64,000 bases of DNA from Epiperipatus broadwayi (lineage: Eukaryota > Onychophora > Udeonychophora > Euonychophora > Peripatidae): NCBI GenBank assembly GCA_028023455.1, contig JAQFVV010000287.1:62001-126000 (forward strand), read 5' to 3'. The translations under genes were made by a program, and so were the position numbers. The notes below the pieces were generated by a model. That model worked only from the letters and a program-made list of their open reading frames with translations. It was not told the origin of the DNA and searched no databases. Positions 10,632 through 23,305 of the stretch are shown piece by piece. Each line of letters opens with the position of its first letter. Within the stretch, counting starts at the first letter, position 1.

Positions 10632-13190
10632 ATGGCAACTGTCGGGAAGTTATCTGCATTCGACGTCGAGTTCCCACAACTATGGGATACGTATGCATCG
10701 CAAGTCGAATTTTATTGTCTGGCGAATGATATTACAAGTGAAGACAAGGTGACCGTAAATCAAGCATTGAGAGATCACCCATATCCAATACCAGCAGTAC
10801 ACCATTTTCTCGCATCGTTTCCTAGGAGTTCAGTGTTTGCAAAAATAGACTTAGCTCGAGCATACCTACAACTGCCGGTAGATGAGGCATCGGCGGATGC
10901 ACAGACCATTATCACTCATCGGTGAGCCTTCCGAGTGAAGAGATTGCAGTACGGCATCAGCGTGGCCCCAGGAATATTTCAGGGAATGGTGGACAACATA
11001 CTAGGAGGTATTCAGGGAGTTTTCCCATACTTCGATGATGTACTGATATGTGCAACATCTGATACAGACCTAACCACCAAATTAAGGACAGTCTGCAGCA
11101 AATTGGCTGCCTGTGGGCTGAGTGTAAATAAAGACAAATGTGTCCTCGGAGTGTCATCGATAGACTTTTTGGGATACACCCTGGATGCAGAGGGCCTGCA
11201 CCCAGCGGCCGACAAGGTGGCTGCTATTAGGAGAGCACCGACACCAACAGATAAGAAGAAGCTACAGGCATTCTTGGGGTTGCTCAACTTCTACAGTAAC
11301 TTTTTGCCACACCGAGCTACGACAGCCGAACCACTACATAAATTGCTTAAGGCGGATACAGTATGGTCATGGACCAAAGAACACGAGAGAGCGTTCACAC
11401 AATTGAAGGAGGCCCTGACGTCCGACTATGTGCTGGTGCCTTTCGATCCCCGCCAACAAGTGGTGGTAACCTGCGACGCTTCACCATATGGAGTGGGAGC
11501 AGTACTTAGCCTGAAGTATGCAAATGGCCTATGTTCACCGGTTGCTTTTGCATCACGAACACTCACCAAGTCTGAAAGAAATTACGCTCAGATAGACCGG
11601 GAAGCACTTGCTATTATATTCGGGGTGAAACATTTCCACCATTTCGTATATGGAATACCGTTCGAGATAGTGACTGACCACAAGCCACTGCTGGGAATCT
11701 TCACGTCGGACCGGCCGACCCCATTCATTCTATCACCCCGAATGCAAAGGTGGGCATGCCTCTTGACGGCTTACAACTTCAGACTGCAGTATGCACCAGG
11801 GAGGAGCATAGGGAACGCAGATGCATTGAGTAGGTGGCCATCCCCTGCAGTTCAGCAGAGTGAGGAGAAGCTGCGAGCAGTATTATTCCTTGAGGACTTG
11901 GAAAACCCACCAGTTTCTGCAGAACAGATCGAGAAAGAGACTAAAGCAGACCCTGTGCTATCTAGAGTAAAGGAGTGCATCCTGACAGCATGGCCAACAC
12001 ACATTCAACAAGATCTTCGATCTTATCAGTCGCAAAAAAATGAGTTGTCAACACACCGAGGATGTTTGCTGTGGGGGGCACAGGTGGTCATACCGACATC
12101 TCTTAGACCCATAGTTCTTCGTGAGCTGCACCTGGGACACATGGGAATTGTGAGAACAAAAGCACTTGCACGCTCATACGTCTGGTGGCCTGGAATGGAC
12201 CAGGACATAGAACAACTAATAGCTAAATGTAACAACTGTCAAGAGATACGACACCAGCAACCACGTGCACCAACACATCACTGGGAGATTCCAGCTCTGC
12301 CATGGTCACGAATACATGTGGATTACGCTGGACCTATCCAGGGGAAAATGATTTTAGTTGTCGTGGATGCACACTCGAAGTGGATCGACGTCCGTGAAAT
12401 GCCATCGACAACGACTGGAGCTACCATCTCAGCACTTAGAGAACTTTTCGCAACACACAGTCTTCCCGAATGCATTGTCTCAGATAATGGCCCTCAGTTC
12501 ACTGCGATGGAGTTCACCACCTTCCTTCACCGGAATGGCATTCGCCATGCAAGAGTTGCTCCGTATCATCCATCAAGCAACGGGTTGGCAGAACGTGCAG
12601 TACAATCTGTTAAGGAGGGATTGCAACGTCTACGCAACGGGACCTGGAGTCAGTAGCTTGCACGTTATTTACTAATGCAACACACTACGCCATCAACAGC
12701 AACGGGACTTAGCCTGGCTGAGCTACTGTTCAAGCGGCGCATAAGAACATGCCTGGATTTTCTGCACCCTGACAGGGCACTGCAAATAACTCAGATACCG
12801 ATACAAAGGGTACGAACATTCCAACCACAGGATACAATTTTGACACGTAGGGCTGGAAAGAACTCACCATGGATACCTGCAGTTATCCAACATCAGACAG
12901 GACCATTGTCATACGAGATTCTAACGGACTCCAGAATTCAAAAAAGACATGTAGACCACTTGCGACCTAGAGCGGTAAATGCCCACACAGAGGAAACTGC
13001 GGCAAACCAGGATAGTCAGAATGAGACAGCACTTGGAGAACCCATTCTGGTGGCCGCACCTACCACCAGTATACACCGAGAGAGTAAACCACAAACACCT
13101 AATGGTCGCCCTCGGCGAGTACGCCGCCCTCCTGCACGTCTGTTGGAATATGACACTTCTCAAAAAAGGGGGGAAAGGGAAGGAGTGTAG
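10632..13190 (+). pseudogene. Gypsy gag-pol remnant: gag start, RT, RNase H, integrase
   Basis: One reading frame, interrupted only by TGA at 10923-10925 and TAG at 12654-12656. Residues 1-39 (MATVGKLSAFDVEFPQLWDTY onward) are a Gypsy Gag N-terminus. From about residue 40 the sequence is RT (HPYPIPAVHHF, FAKIDLARAYLQLPV). The catalytic block FPYFDDVLI is present. RNase H follows (VTCDASPYGVGAVLS, TDHKPL), then the integrase zinc finger (HLGHMG ... KCNNCQ). The integrase core has D, D and E in HVDYAGPI, SDNGPQFT and NGLAERAVQ. After the TAG a C-terminal tail ends in RRVRRPPARL. Protease and the first RT motifs are absent. The gag/RT junction is in frame, probably by chance or by template switching during reverse transcription. 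Confidence 0.92.
13161..13185 (+). other. Polypurine tract
   Basis: An uninterrupted A/G tract with runs of A6, G6, A3, G3 and 'aaggag' lies directly before the 3' LTR, the position of second-strand priming in LTR elements. Confidence 0.8.
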
Positions 13191-13378
13191 TGTATTCGTG
13201 GTGACATCACAGTTACTGCAGAATGAATATTATCACAACTGCGAGACTACAGAGGGAAGCCATGTTAGAACGGTGATTATGCTTCCCTAGTATTTATAAG
13301 CATTATGTATAGTAATAGTAATAAATGATTAACTAGTAAAGTGTTGTTTGTGTTTATTTGTATTCGTGATACACAACA
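13186..13378 (+). repeat. 3' LTR of the Gypsy element
   Basis: 193 bp, same ends as the 5' LTR. The few differences from the 5' copy are all transitions, two of them at CpG-type sites. Confidence 0.93.
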
Positions 13379-13937
13379 ATTTTTTTAAAAGCTGTAATAG
13401 TTAACATATTTGAATACAACTAATTTTAAAATAAAAAATGGATTTTTTTAATGGTTTTAAATTGCCAAGAATTTTTTCTATAAACACTGAAAGACAACTC
13501 ATTTGTAAAATGGAACTAAAACATCATATCTGTTTTTGGATAAAAAAGGAAAACATACATTTCATAAAATATAAGTGACCATAAATGCCATGTGATTCAC
13601 TCTAGTCTTTTAGCAATTAGTTGAAAAAGTATTTCATAATAAATTAATTTATAACAATAAAAGCAGCAAATAAAATAATTCATAAAAGTGAATGTATATA
13701 TTTATTATTGAATATTGATCTTATTTACAAATTTTATTGTTATAGTACAAATTGCATGAACCATGGCTGACTACATTCTGTGAAATACATATTTTCAGCA
13801 GAAAAATGTACATTTTATATTCAAAAACAAATGTGATAAACATTTTGAGGTTTTAGTGTCATTTCAAAGATCTTTCTGTTCTTATTCCAATGCCTAGTTG
13901 CCCTAAAAACATTAAAAATAAACAAATTCACCACTAC

Positions 13938-14690
13938 TTTAAAAACATATCATACTATTTACAACTTTCTTAAACACTTTAACAATACTATCTTTTATAT
14001 CAAAAGTTTATTCTAACAGTTTTGACTGCCCTGCAGCCATTATCGTCAGAACTACAATATCCAAATATATAATTATACAATTAATACATTTTATACACAT
14101 ATTTATCCTCTAATATATTCCAAAAATCTTTTAATAATAATATGTATATTCTCCAAAATCATATATTATACACTCAAATACTGCTTTTTTATATTCTTGA
14201 TCTTCAATATTTTCACTTCTTATGGAAGTCATATAATTGTCTTCTTCATTTCTTTATATATTGATTTCTACTTTTATATATCATACCATTTACAACTTTC
14301 TTAAACACTTTAACAATACTATTTTTTAGATCAAAAGTTTATTCTAATAGTTTTGATTATCCTATAGTCATCATCAGAGCTACAATATCCAAATATATAA
14401 AATCAAAAATATAAAGAAACAGTATTTGAGTGTATAATATATGATTATGGAGAATGCACATAATATAAAAGGTTTTTGGAATGTATTAGAGGATAAATAT
14501 GTATATAAAATATATTAATTGTATAATTATATATTTGGATATTGTAGCTCTGATGATGACTGCAGGATAGTCAAACTGTTAGAATAAACTTTTGATATAA
14601 AAAATAGTATTGTTAAAGTAAAATTGTAAATGGTATAATATGTAAAAGTAGAAATCAATACATAGGGAATGGATGAAGAAGACAATTATA
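13938..14690. repeat. Family D inverted array with degraded hammerhead-like cores
   Basis: Three copies of one unit: about 13938-14203 and 14230-14398 on the minus strand, and about 14405-14690 on the plus strand, so the array folds back on itself. Each copy contains 'aataaacttttgat', 'tgttaaag(tg)tttaag' and a block with CUGAYGA, a strong GC-rich hairpin, and AAAC. The GAAA box has become AAAA or AAA in all copies. No protein is encoded. PLE terminal repeats can carry hammerheads in this arrangement, but I cannot tie this family to the PLEs in the window. Confidence 0.7.
14540..14595 (+). ncRNA. Degenerate hammerhead-like motif (family D)
   Basis: CUGAUGA is followed by a five-pair hairpin UGACU/AGUCA and then AAAC, lacking the G of the GAAA box. 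Related minus-strand motifs lie at about 14020-14065 (CUGACGA with stem GGCUGC/GCAGUC, then AAAAC) and 14335-14385. The hairpin keeps pairing through sequence change between copies, but the missing G12 argues against activity. Confidence 0.4.
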
Positions 14691-14699
14691 TTACTTTAA

Positions 14700-16225
14700 A
14701 AACATTTTTAAAACATTTTAAAGTCAGTTTTTCATTCAGAAATTAGTAATAATGAAATATTTATCAATTTTATTGTTATATTATAATAAATTATATTTTC
14801 TAAAACTTAGTACTGCCATTAAAATTATTTTGCATTTTTTAGACATAAAAATTACGTACATTTTATTTATTATTTTGCATTTTTATATTTTTTATCATGT
14901 TTTTTCTTATGTGGCTCCATCCAGCAGACAGAGCAACTAAATTCAAATAAAATAATAATTATAATATCAATAATTTTTTCTGCTTAACTTCATTCCCATG
15001 ATGAGACAAAAAAATACTAAAAATGTGTTGCTTTCAGTCTGTTGTTCTGATACCATCTGTTTATCATTATATTGTTCTAATTTAAACCATGCAGAGTCTT
15101 GACAATTATCTGTGGTAGTTTTGCCATTATTTAAAGTTTACTTATAAGCAGAGAATAAAGAAACATCAGGTGTTCAAATACTGTTTCAATTTTTGTATCA
15201 TCATCATACTATTTAATGAATTGTTGCCATTTTTTCACCCTATATTTTCCCACATAAAAAAATGCTCAAATATTTACTTTAATACTTCCCATCCTATTTG
15301 AAACTTAAAATTAATTTTATAATCCTACATTATTTTTATTTTATTTTATCTCTTTTTCTTAGTATTATTTTTTTTCTTATTTTAAGATGTCTCTTGTTAC
15401 ATTTCCATTCTTACATAAATATAGTTTTCCAATATATATATATAAAATGGTTATATATATTTCTATCACAATATGGACTTATTGAACATATTTCTTAATA
15501 ATAGTATTAATTCACATGTAAAAAGTGTTTCATATAAAAATACTTTCAGTTAGGGTCATACTTATGCTATCTATTCAACATAAATAGAATCTAGTTGCAA
15601 GACTAATTTTATTAATATAAGTAATCTAGTGTCATACATAATATTAACCACTAAGAAAAGTGATAGTCAAACATTTAATTGACAAAACCATGAGATATTT
15701 TATTTATTCAGAAATCTTTGGCTCTTAGATCTTATATTACATTAAAGTAATTGAGCAGTATATTTCATTTAATTTTGTTGTTTCCTAAAAATGACTGTTA
15801 CTGTAGCTTATTTTTGAATATTAACAAGTATAAATAATACAAGTAATTACAATTTAAATGGTATTAATTTTTACATCTGCTATTAAAATTAGTCTCTTTT
15901 TTTGTTATCATTTACTTCTGTTCTCCAATAAAACATTTTATACTAAAATTCTGGATAAATAATTTTAATAAATAAAATGATTATAATTTTAGTTTACTGT
16001 TATATAATGTAAAGCAACAGTTGTAAAAACTAAAACAAACATGTTTGAATAGTTTTATTACAAGCTTTTCCATAAGTAAAAAGAAAAGTGCCTTCTTTAA
16101 CAAACAGTTTATACCAAAAGCCAGAAATCAAGTTTAACTGATCATTTTAATTAAAATGAAGTAAACATTCATATTCAAAGTTTTGATTCTAGTATCAATG
16201 ATTTAAAAACAGTAGCAATTACCTC
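14700..16225. other. Very AT-rich DNA without recognised features
   Basis: Poly-T and poly-A rich. The ORFs at 14752 and 15298 encode low-complexity Phe, Ile, Leu and Tyr chains typical of chance translation of AT-rich DNA. Confidence 0.5.
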
Positions 16226-16227
16226 TA

Positions 16228-16335
16228 TACAGTAGTGCCACCTAGTGCATGGCTTGCATTTGGTGGCACTGCTATTGTTTTAACAGCTTGTATAAGCATA
16301 AGAAATGGTAATCATGTGATGTTTATCAATGATTT
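16228..16335. repeat. Family A-related tail fragment
   Basis: 'gtgccacctagtgca...ttggtggcac', 'gttttaacagcttgta', 'gcataagaaatggtaatcatgtgatgttt' matches, partly in reverse, the ends of family A units ('aaacatcacatgaccacc...tgcttgtgtataa...ttaaaacag') and the sequence near 42320. It lacks a ribozyme core. Confidence 0.45.
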
Positions 16336-16634
16336 TAAATTAGACTTCAGTATGATTTTTATAGTACAAGTAAATAAAAAACACTTAACAAATAATGCCA
16401 TTCACTATATTATTATTCCTTTATTTGCCCTTTCTTTAAAATAAACCTTGAATTCATTTATTAATTATTATGCTAACTTTTCTAAAATATATATTTATAA
16501 ATCTATGGTATAAAATACCTACTTATTAAGTTTTTTTTTTTTCAGATATCAATGTAAAATGTAAATACTGCAGTATAGTCATGGATACTATAACAATGCA
16601 AAGATTAATAGAACTGTATAATTAAATAAATTAC

Positions 16635-16697
16635 CTTAGCCGCCTTTGGAGAATATGTGATCTCATCACTTTGTATTTTACTAGTAGATAATTCTAA
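16635..16697 (-). CDS. Putative 63-nt exon, paralogue of the exon at 2302
   Basis: Minus-strand acceptor ('ttatttatttag') and donor ('gtaatttat') bound 63 nt open in phase 0, coding 21 residues that end SDEITYSPKAAK. Compared with the exon at 2302-2364, length, phase and both splice sites are kept. The shared peptide core is TYSPK, and the flanking introns (AT-rich, no stops shared) differ. The product is unknown. This exon would precede the 2302 exon in a minus-strand transcript, with a 14-kb intron containing the Gypsy element and the ribozyme repeats. Confidence 0.6.
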
Positions 16698-16699
16698 CT

Positions 16700-17365
16700 A
16701 AATAAATAAACAAATATTTTATTAACCATGATATTAACAAACAATCAAAATTTAATTTTCACATAAAAAAATGAAAAATATGTATGTGTTGTGTGTGAAT
16801 GTAAGTAAATTTCTAGGCTTGAAACAGTGTGAATTGTCCTTCATATAAAACATTAGATATAATTTCTTTGAAAGGCCAATTAAAATAATAGCAAGGGTAA
16901 TTTAAAAATTTGATTACTAACCATAGTAGTAATTAAAATCCCAACTTAAAGGATCCATCATATGCAAATTTATACAGTTCAACTTAATATGATTATGTAA
17001 AATTATTTATTACATAACAAAAAAATACATTTGTATATTAAATGTATCTTACCTCCAAATCATAAATTACAGCTATAATACTTCACAATATTTGACAAAC
17101 ACCTTTCTGTATTAAAAGTATCTTATTTTTCAGAACTTTATAAAAGTAAATAGATAACTCAGATAACTTATATCTCTTATGAAGCCCTATGCATCATGGA
17201 CATTGTCTACCAAATCTTTAACATTAATTGTCTCTTGGAATATTATAAATCAAAATAAGCAATCATGTAAATATAAAGATAATAAGAAAATGTCAGATGC
17301 ATTTTGTAAACTGAACACTTATTAATTACTCTATATAAATCAAAGTTCAATTACTAACACCATTT
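16700..17365. other. AT-rich DNA without recognised features
   Basis: No gene or element was found. A good donor-like 'ggaggtaaga' occurs on the minus strand near 17050, but the 54 nt before it are closed in all frames. Confidence 0.4.
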
Positions 17366-17370
17366 GGCAA

Positions 17371-17441
17371 GCGTTGATGGTCTAGTGGTTAGCATAGCTG
17401 CCTTCTAAGCAGCTAATCTGGGTTTGCTTCCCAGTCAACGC
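17371..17441 (+). repeat. tRNA-like element with Arg(TCT)-type anticodon
   Basis: 71 nt that fold as a tRNA: acceptor GCGTTGA/TCAACGC (seven pairs), A box 'tggtctagtggttagca', anticodon stem CTGC/GCAG with loop CTTCTAA (anticodon TCT), and T-arm CTGGG/CCCAG. No T-run terminator follows. Instead 'caag' upstream and 'ttgacaca' downstream are shared with the element at 45437, and 'caag' also with 47923. That suggests a tRNA-derived repeat family, although a genuine tRNA-Arg gene cannot be excluded. Confidence 0.6.
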
Positions 17442-17879
17442 ACTTGACACATAAAAGAAAAATTATTGATAGCATTGTAAAACAAATAATTTTTATTTTT
17501 GAGTCTTCCTTATCTAACTAAATGTAGTCAGATATAAAGCCGATTGATAAAAGGAATGAAACAACAATGTAATCATAAAGAGAGTAATAATTTAAATTTA
17601 ATAACAAATAAAATGATATTTAATACTAAAGAGTTTAAACCCAAATATAAGATATATGAATTTCAATTAGATTTGTATATTTTTATTGGAGAAATTTAAC
17701 ATTTCAATTACATATATCCTTTAATTGTTTTTCATTAACAAAACAGGTCTTTTGCATGTTCACGCTATAAGATATTGGTTTAGTTCTGTCTCTCCTCATG
17801 TTTTACTCATGGGAGAAATGAAGTTTCACCATAACTCTAGCAGCAAAATTACCACTCTACTTAATGAGCTTGGTTATAC

Positions 17880-19215
17880 ACCTCTTACTTGAAATCAATC
17901 ACTGCAGAAGTTGCATTTATTCAAATCTTACAAACTCTAATTAGCCAGGGCACTCGCAAATTGAAAGAACCCATTACCCTTATGAATGAATTGGAGAATA
18001 TCAACAATAAAATTAAGGAATTCTCCACTGATCACTCTCTTCCATTGAAAACCCATTTACTCTGAAAGCTCAGTATAAGTCTAAGTAAGTTGCCCTTGCT
18101 GAATATATTGCAACAAAGAGGGCTAAGATATACCTTACTGCCCAGCATTGCTGGACCAGAGGATATCTTAGATGAGCACTGGGAGCTAGGAGGAAACAAG
18201 AGATACCAACAGTTCTAGATGTAAATGGTACCAAGATCTCTGGACACCATATGATCTTGCATATTGCTAAATATTATAAAGACTTATTGCAAAAAAAATT
18301 ACCAGCTGAACATCGTGACTGGGATAAATCAGATGGCATCGATGAATGTGGCATTACAGCATCTGACATTAAAGATAGGCTTGCACATTTGCCAGACAGT
18401 ATACATCCAGGCAAGCATGTCATTCCAAAGATTTTGTTAACCCATCTCAGCAATTTTACTGTACCAATCATAATGAATATGATAAACCAATGTTGGAACA
18501 GAAGAGAGTTGTTCATAATTTTTACCCAATAGCTTTGGTTCCATTCCTAAAGAAGAACCGAGACCCTATGGATATTAAAAACATCAGACCAATTTCTATG
18601 TCTCCTATTCTAATAAAAATAAGTGAAGGAGTTATAAAAGAAAAAATTCAAGGTAAGATACTGGATAAAATTGCTCATACATAGTATGCCAAAAAAGGTT
18701 TGTCTGCATTGACAGCGATTGGCAAGGTTAAGATGCTGTTTAGTTACATTCATAAGAATAGACTCTATAAGCCGGTTGCTATCCAGTTAGACATTTCTCA
18801 AGCCTTCAATTCCATCAATATCAACATCCTTCTGAATCAATTGTCAGACCTTAACATTTCTACAGAAATTATACAAATTTTGGATAACCTTCTTTATAAT
18901 AGGCAGATATATATCACTTTGAAGGGGTCATACACAAAGAAGTTTCAACCCTAACTTTTCCATTCCAAAAGGATCCCCTCTCAGTACCTTATTATTTATT
19001 ACCTATATAAACCTTCTTTTGATGGATATTAATGATGGGATTCCGAGAGTATTTGTTCCATGTCTTAAAAGATCTATCAGTTCAATAGCCTACATAGACG
19101 ATATTGTAGTCGTCTTCCCTTCAAAAAAATACTTAACAAAACTATATCAAATAGTAGATAATTTTTCTAATATATTCTAGCTAAAGATTAATCCAGAAAA
19201 AAAATCTCATCTGAT
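17880..19215 (+). pseudogene. Non-LTR (LINE) reverse transcriptase remains
   Basis: Open pieces in two frames give ITASDIKDRLAHLPDSIHPGKHVIPKILL... (18251-18532) and FLKKNRDPMDIKNIRPISM (18490-18684). Across a TAG in the same frame follows PVAIQLDISQAFNSI (18700-18954), and after a frameshift AYIDDIVVVFP near 19090. These match, in order, the LINE RT blocks 'DP.d..N.RPISl', 'LDI.qAF.s' and the catalytic '(A/Y)..DD'. The fragment has several stops and frameshifts, and no endonuclease was recognised upstream. The clade is undetermined. Confidence 0.75.
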
Positions 19216-19383
19216 TTAAACACTAAGAATACATACCTAAAGATACATTCCCAATGGCATAGGAATATTACCCCATTAAATTCATATAACAGAAATACTA
19301 TATAATACCTTATGTCTATAAAACACCATCTAATAATCCTAAAATGTAATTTATAAATTTATTGCAGAAATAACAAGATTTGA

Positions 19384-20505
19384 AATACCAGGCACTCTTA
19401 TACCTGGAGCCCAATTGTAAATATAGGGGATTTAAAAGTCTTTCAAGCCACTTCAACCATCCACCCTATCTCATACTATTGATACACATGACAACATGCA
19501 GAAAAGATAAATAAACACCAATTTACATATTTAGTGCTGAACTGGCACTCAGTAGTTAGTCCAGATTATCATCTCCCATACATATATACAATCAGTGCTC
19601 AGTTTATATTAAGATAGCAAATCCTTATACTTCAATGGACAGGTTTCAGTCTACCCCAACTCTTCAGCCATCCATACCATTGAATATCTGATGATAGAAT
19701 TCCCAGATCCCATGCTGATCCCAATATTGTTATCATGCCCATGTTGACCTCAAGTGACTCTGACCCCTCATGTATAGGACAGTATCCATTTAAATACATA
19801 GAAGAGGGATGGGCAGAATGCAGGTTTAATATGTAAGATTTGAACTACCAGTCACTCTTATACCTGGAGCCCAATTGTAAATATAGGGGATTTGAACTCA
19901 GACTTTCAAGCTGCTTCAACCATCCACAGTTTTATTTATCTTTTCTGCATGTATGTGGTCATGTGTATCAGTAATATGAAATAGTGTGGATGGCTGAAGT
20001 GGTTTGAAAGTCTGAGTTCAAATCCCCTATATATACAATTGGACTCCAGGTATAAGAGTGCCTGGTTTATCAAATCTTACATATTAAGCCTGCATTCTGC
20101 CCATCCCTCTTCTATGTATTTAAATGGATACTGTCCTATACATGAGGAGTCAGAGTGACTTGAGGTCAATATGGACATGATAACAATATTGGCAGCAGCA
20201 TGGGATTTGGAAATTCTATCATCAGATTTTCAATGATATGGATGACTGAAGAGTTTGAGATTGGAGTAGATTGAAGCTTGTCCATTGAAATATAAGGATT
20301 TGTTATCTTAATAAAAACTGAGCACTGATTGCATATATGTATGGGAAATGATAATCTGGACCAACTGATAAGGGCTGGTTCAGCACGAAATATATATATT
20401 GGTCATCTGCATATGTGTGGCCATGTGTACCAGTAGTATGAGATAATGTGGATGGTTGAAGTGTCTTGAAAGTCTGAGTTCAAATTCCCTATATTTACAG
20501 AAATA
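19384..20505. repeat. 1.1-kb foldback built from SINE family E
   Basis: The left half (about 19420-19930) and right half (about 19935-20500) are reverse complements over some 500 bp, meeting near 19933. Each half carries a family E SINE at its outer edge and another near the centre, with B-box-like 'gagttcaaatcccc' and A-box-like 'tggctgaagtgg'. Between these lies a shared body ('gagggatgggcagaatgcagg', 'gactctgaccc'). No ORF is present. The single-copy spacer at the centre is only a few nucleotides, so transcripts would form a long hairpin. Confidence 0.85.
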
Positions 20506-20509
20506 ACAA

Positions 20510-20980
20510 TAAACTACTTAATATTCTTTTAATAAAATACTAATTAGACATTTAACATTAACTAATAATTTCTTACTTATCATCTTTCAATAGAACATTT
20601 TACAATTCTCCCAAATAATAATAATAATAATAATTTCAGGTCATTTCTAGCAAACTAATAACAAAATGAATGAATTAATTAATTAAGACCCTGTAGTTAA
20701 ATATAATGAGGGATTTTACATGATATCCAACTACTCTTTTAAAATAATAACAATAAGCAACTAAAATAATGATTCTCAAAATTAAATCTATTTATTGACT
20801 AATATTTATAAATAAAACATAAATAATATGATAAAATATTAAGTAAACATCGTATAATCTTTCTTTGTTTAAAGTAGCATTCTTAAAAAATATAATGTAT
20901 TTGAATATTATGGCAATATCAAGTATATCTCTCATTGGTGTTGTATCAGTTTAAAAATAATTACCAATGATCTTATCTTC
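20510..20980. other. AT-rich DNA without recognised features
   Basis: Only short ATA runs were seen. Confidence 0.4.
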
Positions 20981-20985
20981 TATGC

Positions 20986-21107
<122 letters not shown>

Positions 21108-21109
21108 TA

Positions 21110-23300
21110 CTTTGTTAATCAGTCAAATATAATAGAAATAATATCTAAGTAATCTTTATGGATTATGTGCCAAATAAGTAATATTTCAAATTATTAAATT
21201 CTGTGGATCATGCGTATAAAATGAAATAATCAAATAAGCAACACACAGATAAATTACAACTCGACTAAGATATGTTTCAAAAATAGTTAACAAATTTATT
21301 TATAAATTAACAATATTATACTATTACAATATAATAGCAACTTAATATAAAAAAAATATTTACAAAAGTAAAATAAGAGTTAACATTATTTAACATAAAA
21401 AAGTATATTTACAGTAAATCTTACCAATAAAGACAAGAAATAAAATAAGAAAACCTACACTCCAGCCATTTCAAAATAAAATAAAACTTACAACAGTAAT
21501 GATAATATATTATCCTCATTCAGTAAATATAATATTCTATTATTTTGTAATGGGAACAGTTACAATAAATTTCTCAATTTCTAAGAAAACTTAATATTAT
21601 ACTTATACTACTATAAAAAAATATTTCTTATGATGTAAATGCATCAATATAAGTTTATATTTTAAAATACAATTCTTAAAGTCCACCAAATAAAATATTA
21701 AAAGAAAAATTATTAAAGATTTTCTTTGCAGTTTAACAAAGTATCACCCTGATATTTGAATATCAAAAAATTTTAAATAAAAAATATGAAAATTCCTATT
21801 TATGCAAAGTACTTAAGAGATAATTTCATAAATTTTTGTAACTTAAATGGGTTTAAATTATTTATAATAAAATTTAAAGAACTATCAATAAAATTATATT
21901 GCTTGATGTTTGCATTTCTTCCATTTTTATACTCTTACATTCATTATATCATCCAAAATCATTTTCACTATTCTCACTTCCATTCCAATTTAAATATGCA
22001 TCTATTTAAGCTAAGTGATCTCTAATATTTGTATGAGTATCAATTATTCCTCTCTTATGTTATATTTTATGAGAATCATCAAATATCTCAACATCATTTG
22101 TAAAAGAAATTTCTATATACTTCATCTTGCCCTCTCACAAATTATCAACTTCAAATGGTTTAGTCATTACTTTACCAATTTATAAAACTATCCTCTATGA
22201 TGATTCCTGTGGTGATAGATAGTGATTAAAGTGTAGGGTATGAAATAGTAGCAAGGATGACTCCAATGGATAAGATAATATGATCATAGATACAGTGCAA
22301 ATCATAACAGGTCCATATTCACTGGGCACTTAATTCAAGTTATGGCTCTATTATAGCACTTATTGATGATAAGGAAATGCCACTGTCCATGGAAAATGGT
22401 ATACAACCCTGTTATCTGTATATTTTTATAACTTTAAAGTATGGAAATGTAATTCATATACAACAGTTTTCAACATATGCCTAACACCTAGGATTTCATA
22501 TGAATATTACTCTGCTAACCACCATCCTATATTTTCCATACTGAATAACTCACTTAACATCATAAAATATACAAACCTCATCTAAAATAATTTCCAAGAC
22601 AACAATATTAAAGAAACAATAAAGATCTAAATTCATTCCAAGATGTTTTTTTTTAAAAAGTTTTCAAGCATAAATAATCTTGATAAAAAACATACACCAC
22701 TATTATACATTTCATTTGTAATTATATAATTTAGAGATCAGTATTACGTCTTATTCTGTATTTCAACAGATAACATTCACAAAGATAAAACATTAATAAA
22801 TTAAAGATGGTATCTAATGTACGCACATTCAAGCATTAACATTAAATGAATATTTTAAATATCCTTAGATGTTTCAAAACATTCATCTGAATTCATCAAT
22901 TCTTTTATAAAAAATACACGATGATAATTTCTATCAATGGTTCATTTCACTGTCTAATATTAAATTCAAGCAATATGAAATATAATTTAACATACTAATT
23001 AGAATATACCATTTTTTTAAAAATGATAAATATATTAAGCAAAATGTAACCTAAATAATAAAAAGAAATTGCCAATGATCTCAATCCTTATTAAGATTAT
23101 TCATGGTGACCCACTTCTTGGACCCTACATTCAAAAAAGCAATTACAATTGTAATTTATCTTATTCAGAAAATTACTTTCTGAATACCCTTTGTTTTAAT
23201 TTAACATAATAATAAAGTTAATCTATTTTAAGATTAAATTTAAAATATGATAACAAAAAGTTAGTTTTAAAATTAAACTTAATATTCTAAATATTAACAC
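21110..23300. other. Very AT-rich DNA without recognised features
   Basis: No gene, RNA or element boundary could be supported. The ORF at 21786-22025 has chance-like Phe, Ile, Leu and His composition. Confidence 0.45.
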
Positions 23301-23305
23301 TGGAC

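Larger units (their letters stand above)
10311..13383 (+). mobile_element. Ty3/Gypsy LTR retrotransposon, internally deleted
   Basis: Two 193-bp LTRs (10316-10508 and 13186-13378) begin TG and end CA, differ at about five positions, and are flanked by the 5-bp target duplication ATTTT (10311-10315 and 13379-13383). A primer-binding-like 'tttggcgacgagg' follows the 5' LTR, and a purine tract of A and G runs precedes the 3' LTR. The body is only about 2.7 kb. The start of gag is joined directly to the middle of reverse transcriptase, so most of gag, protease and the RT fingers are missing. It cannot be autonomous. Low LTR divergence points to a fairly recent insertion. Confidence 0.95.

Noticed and set aside
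10957-12235. Minus-strand ORFs within the Gypsy element
   Set aside because: Antisense shadows of the pol frame.
17045-17110. Possible 54-nt minus-strand exon with a good GTAAGA donor
   Set aside because: All three frames contain stops.
17371-17441. Functional tRNA-Arg(TCT) gene
   Set aside because: The cloverleaf is good, but there is no T-run terminator and the flanks are shared with other tRNA-like repeats; kept as a tRNA-like repeat instead.
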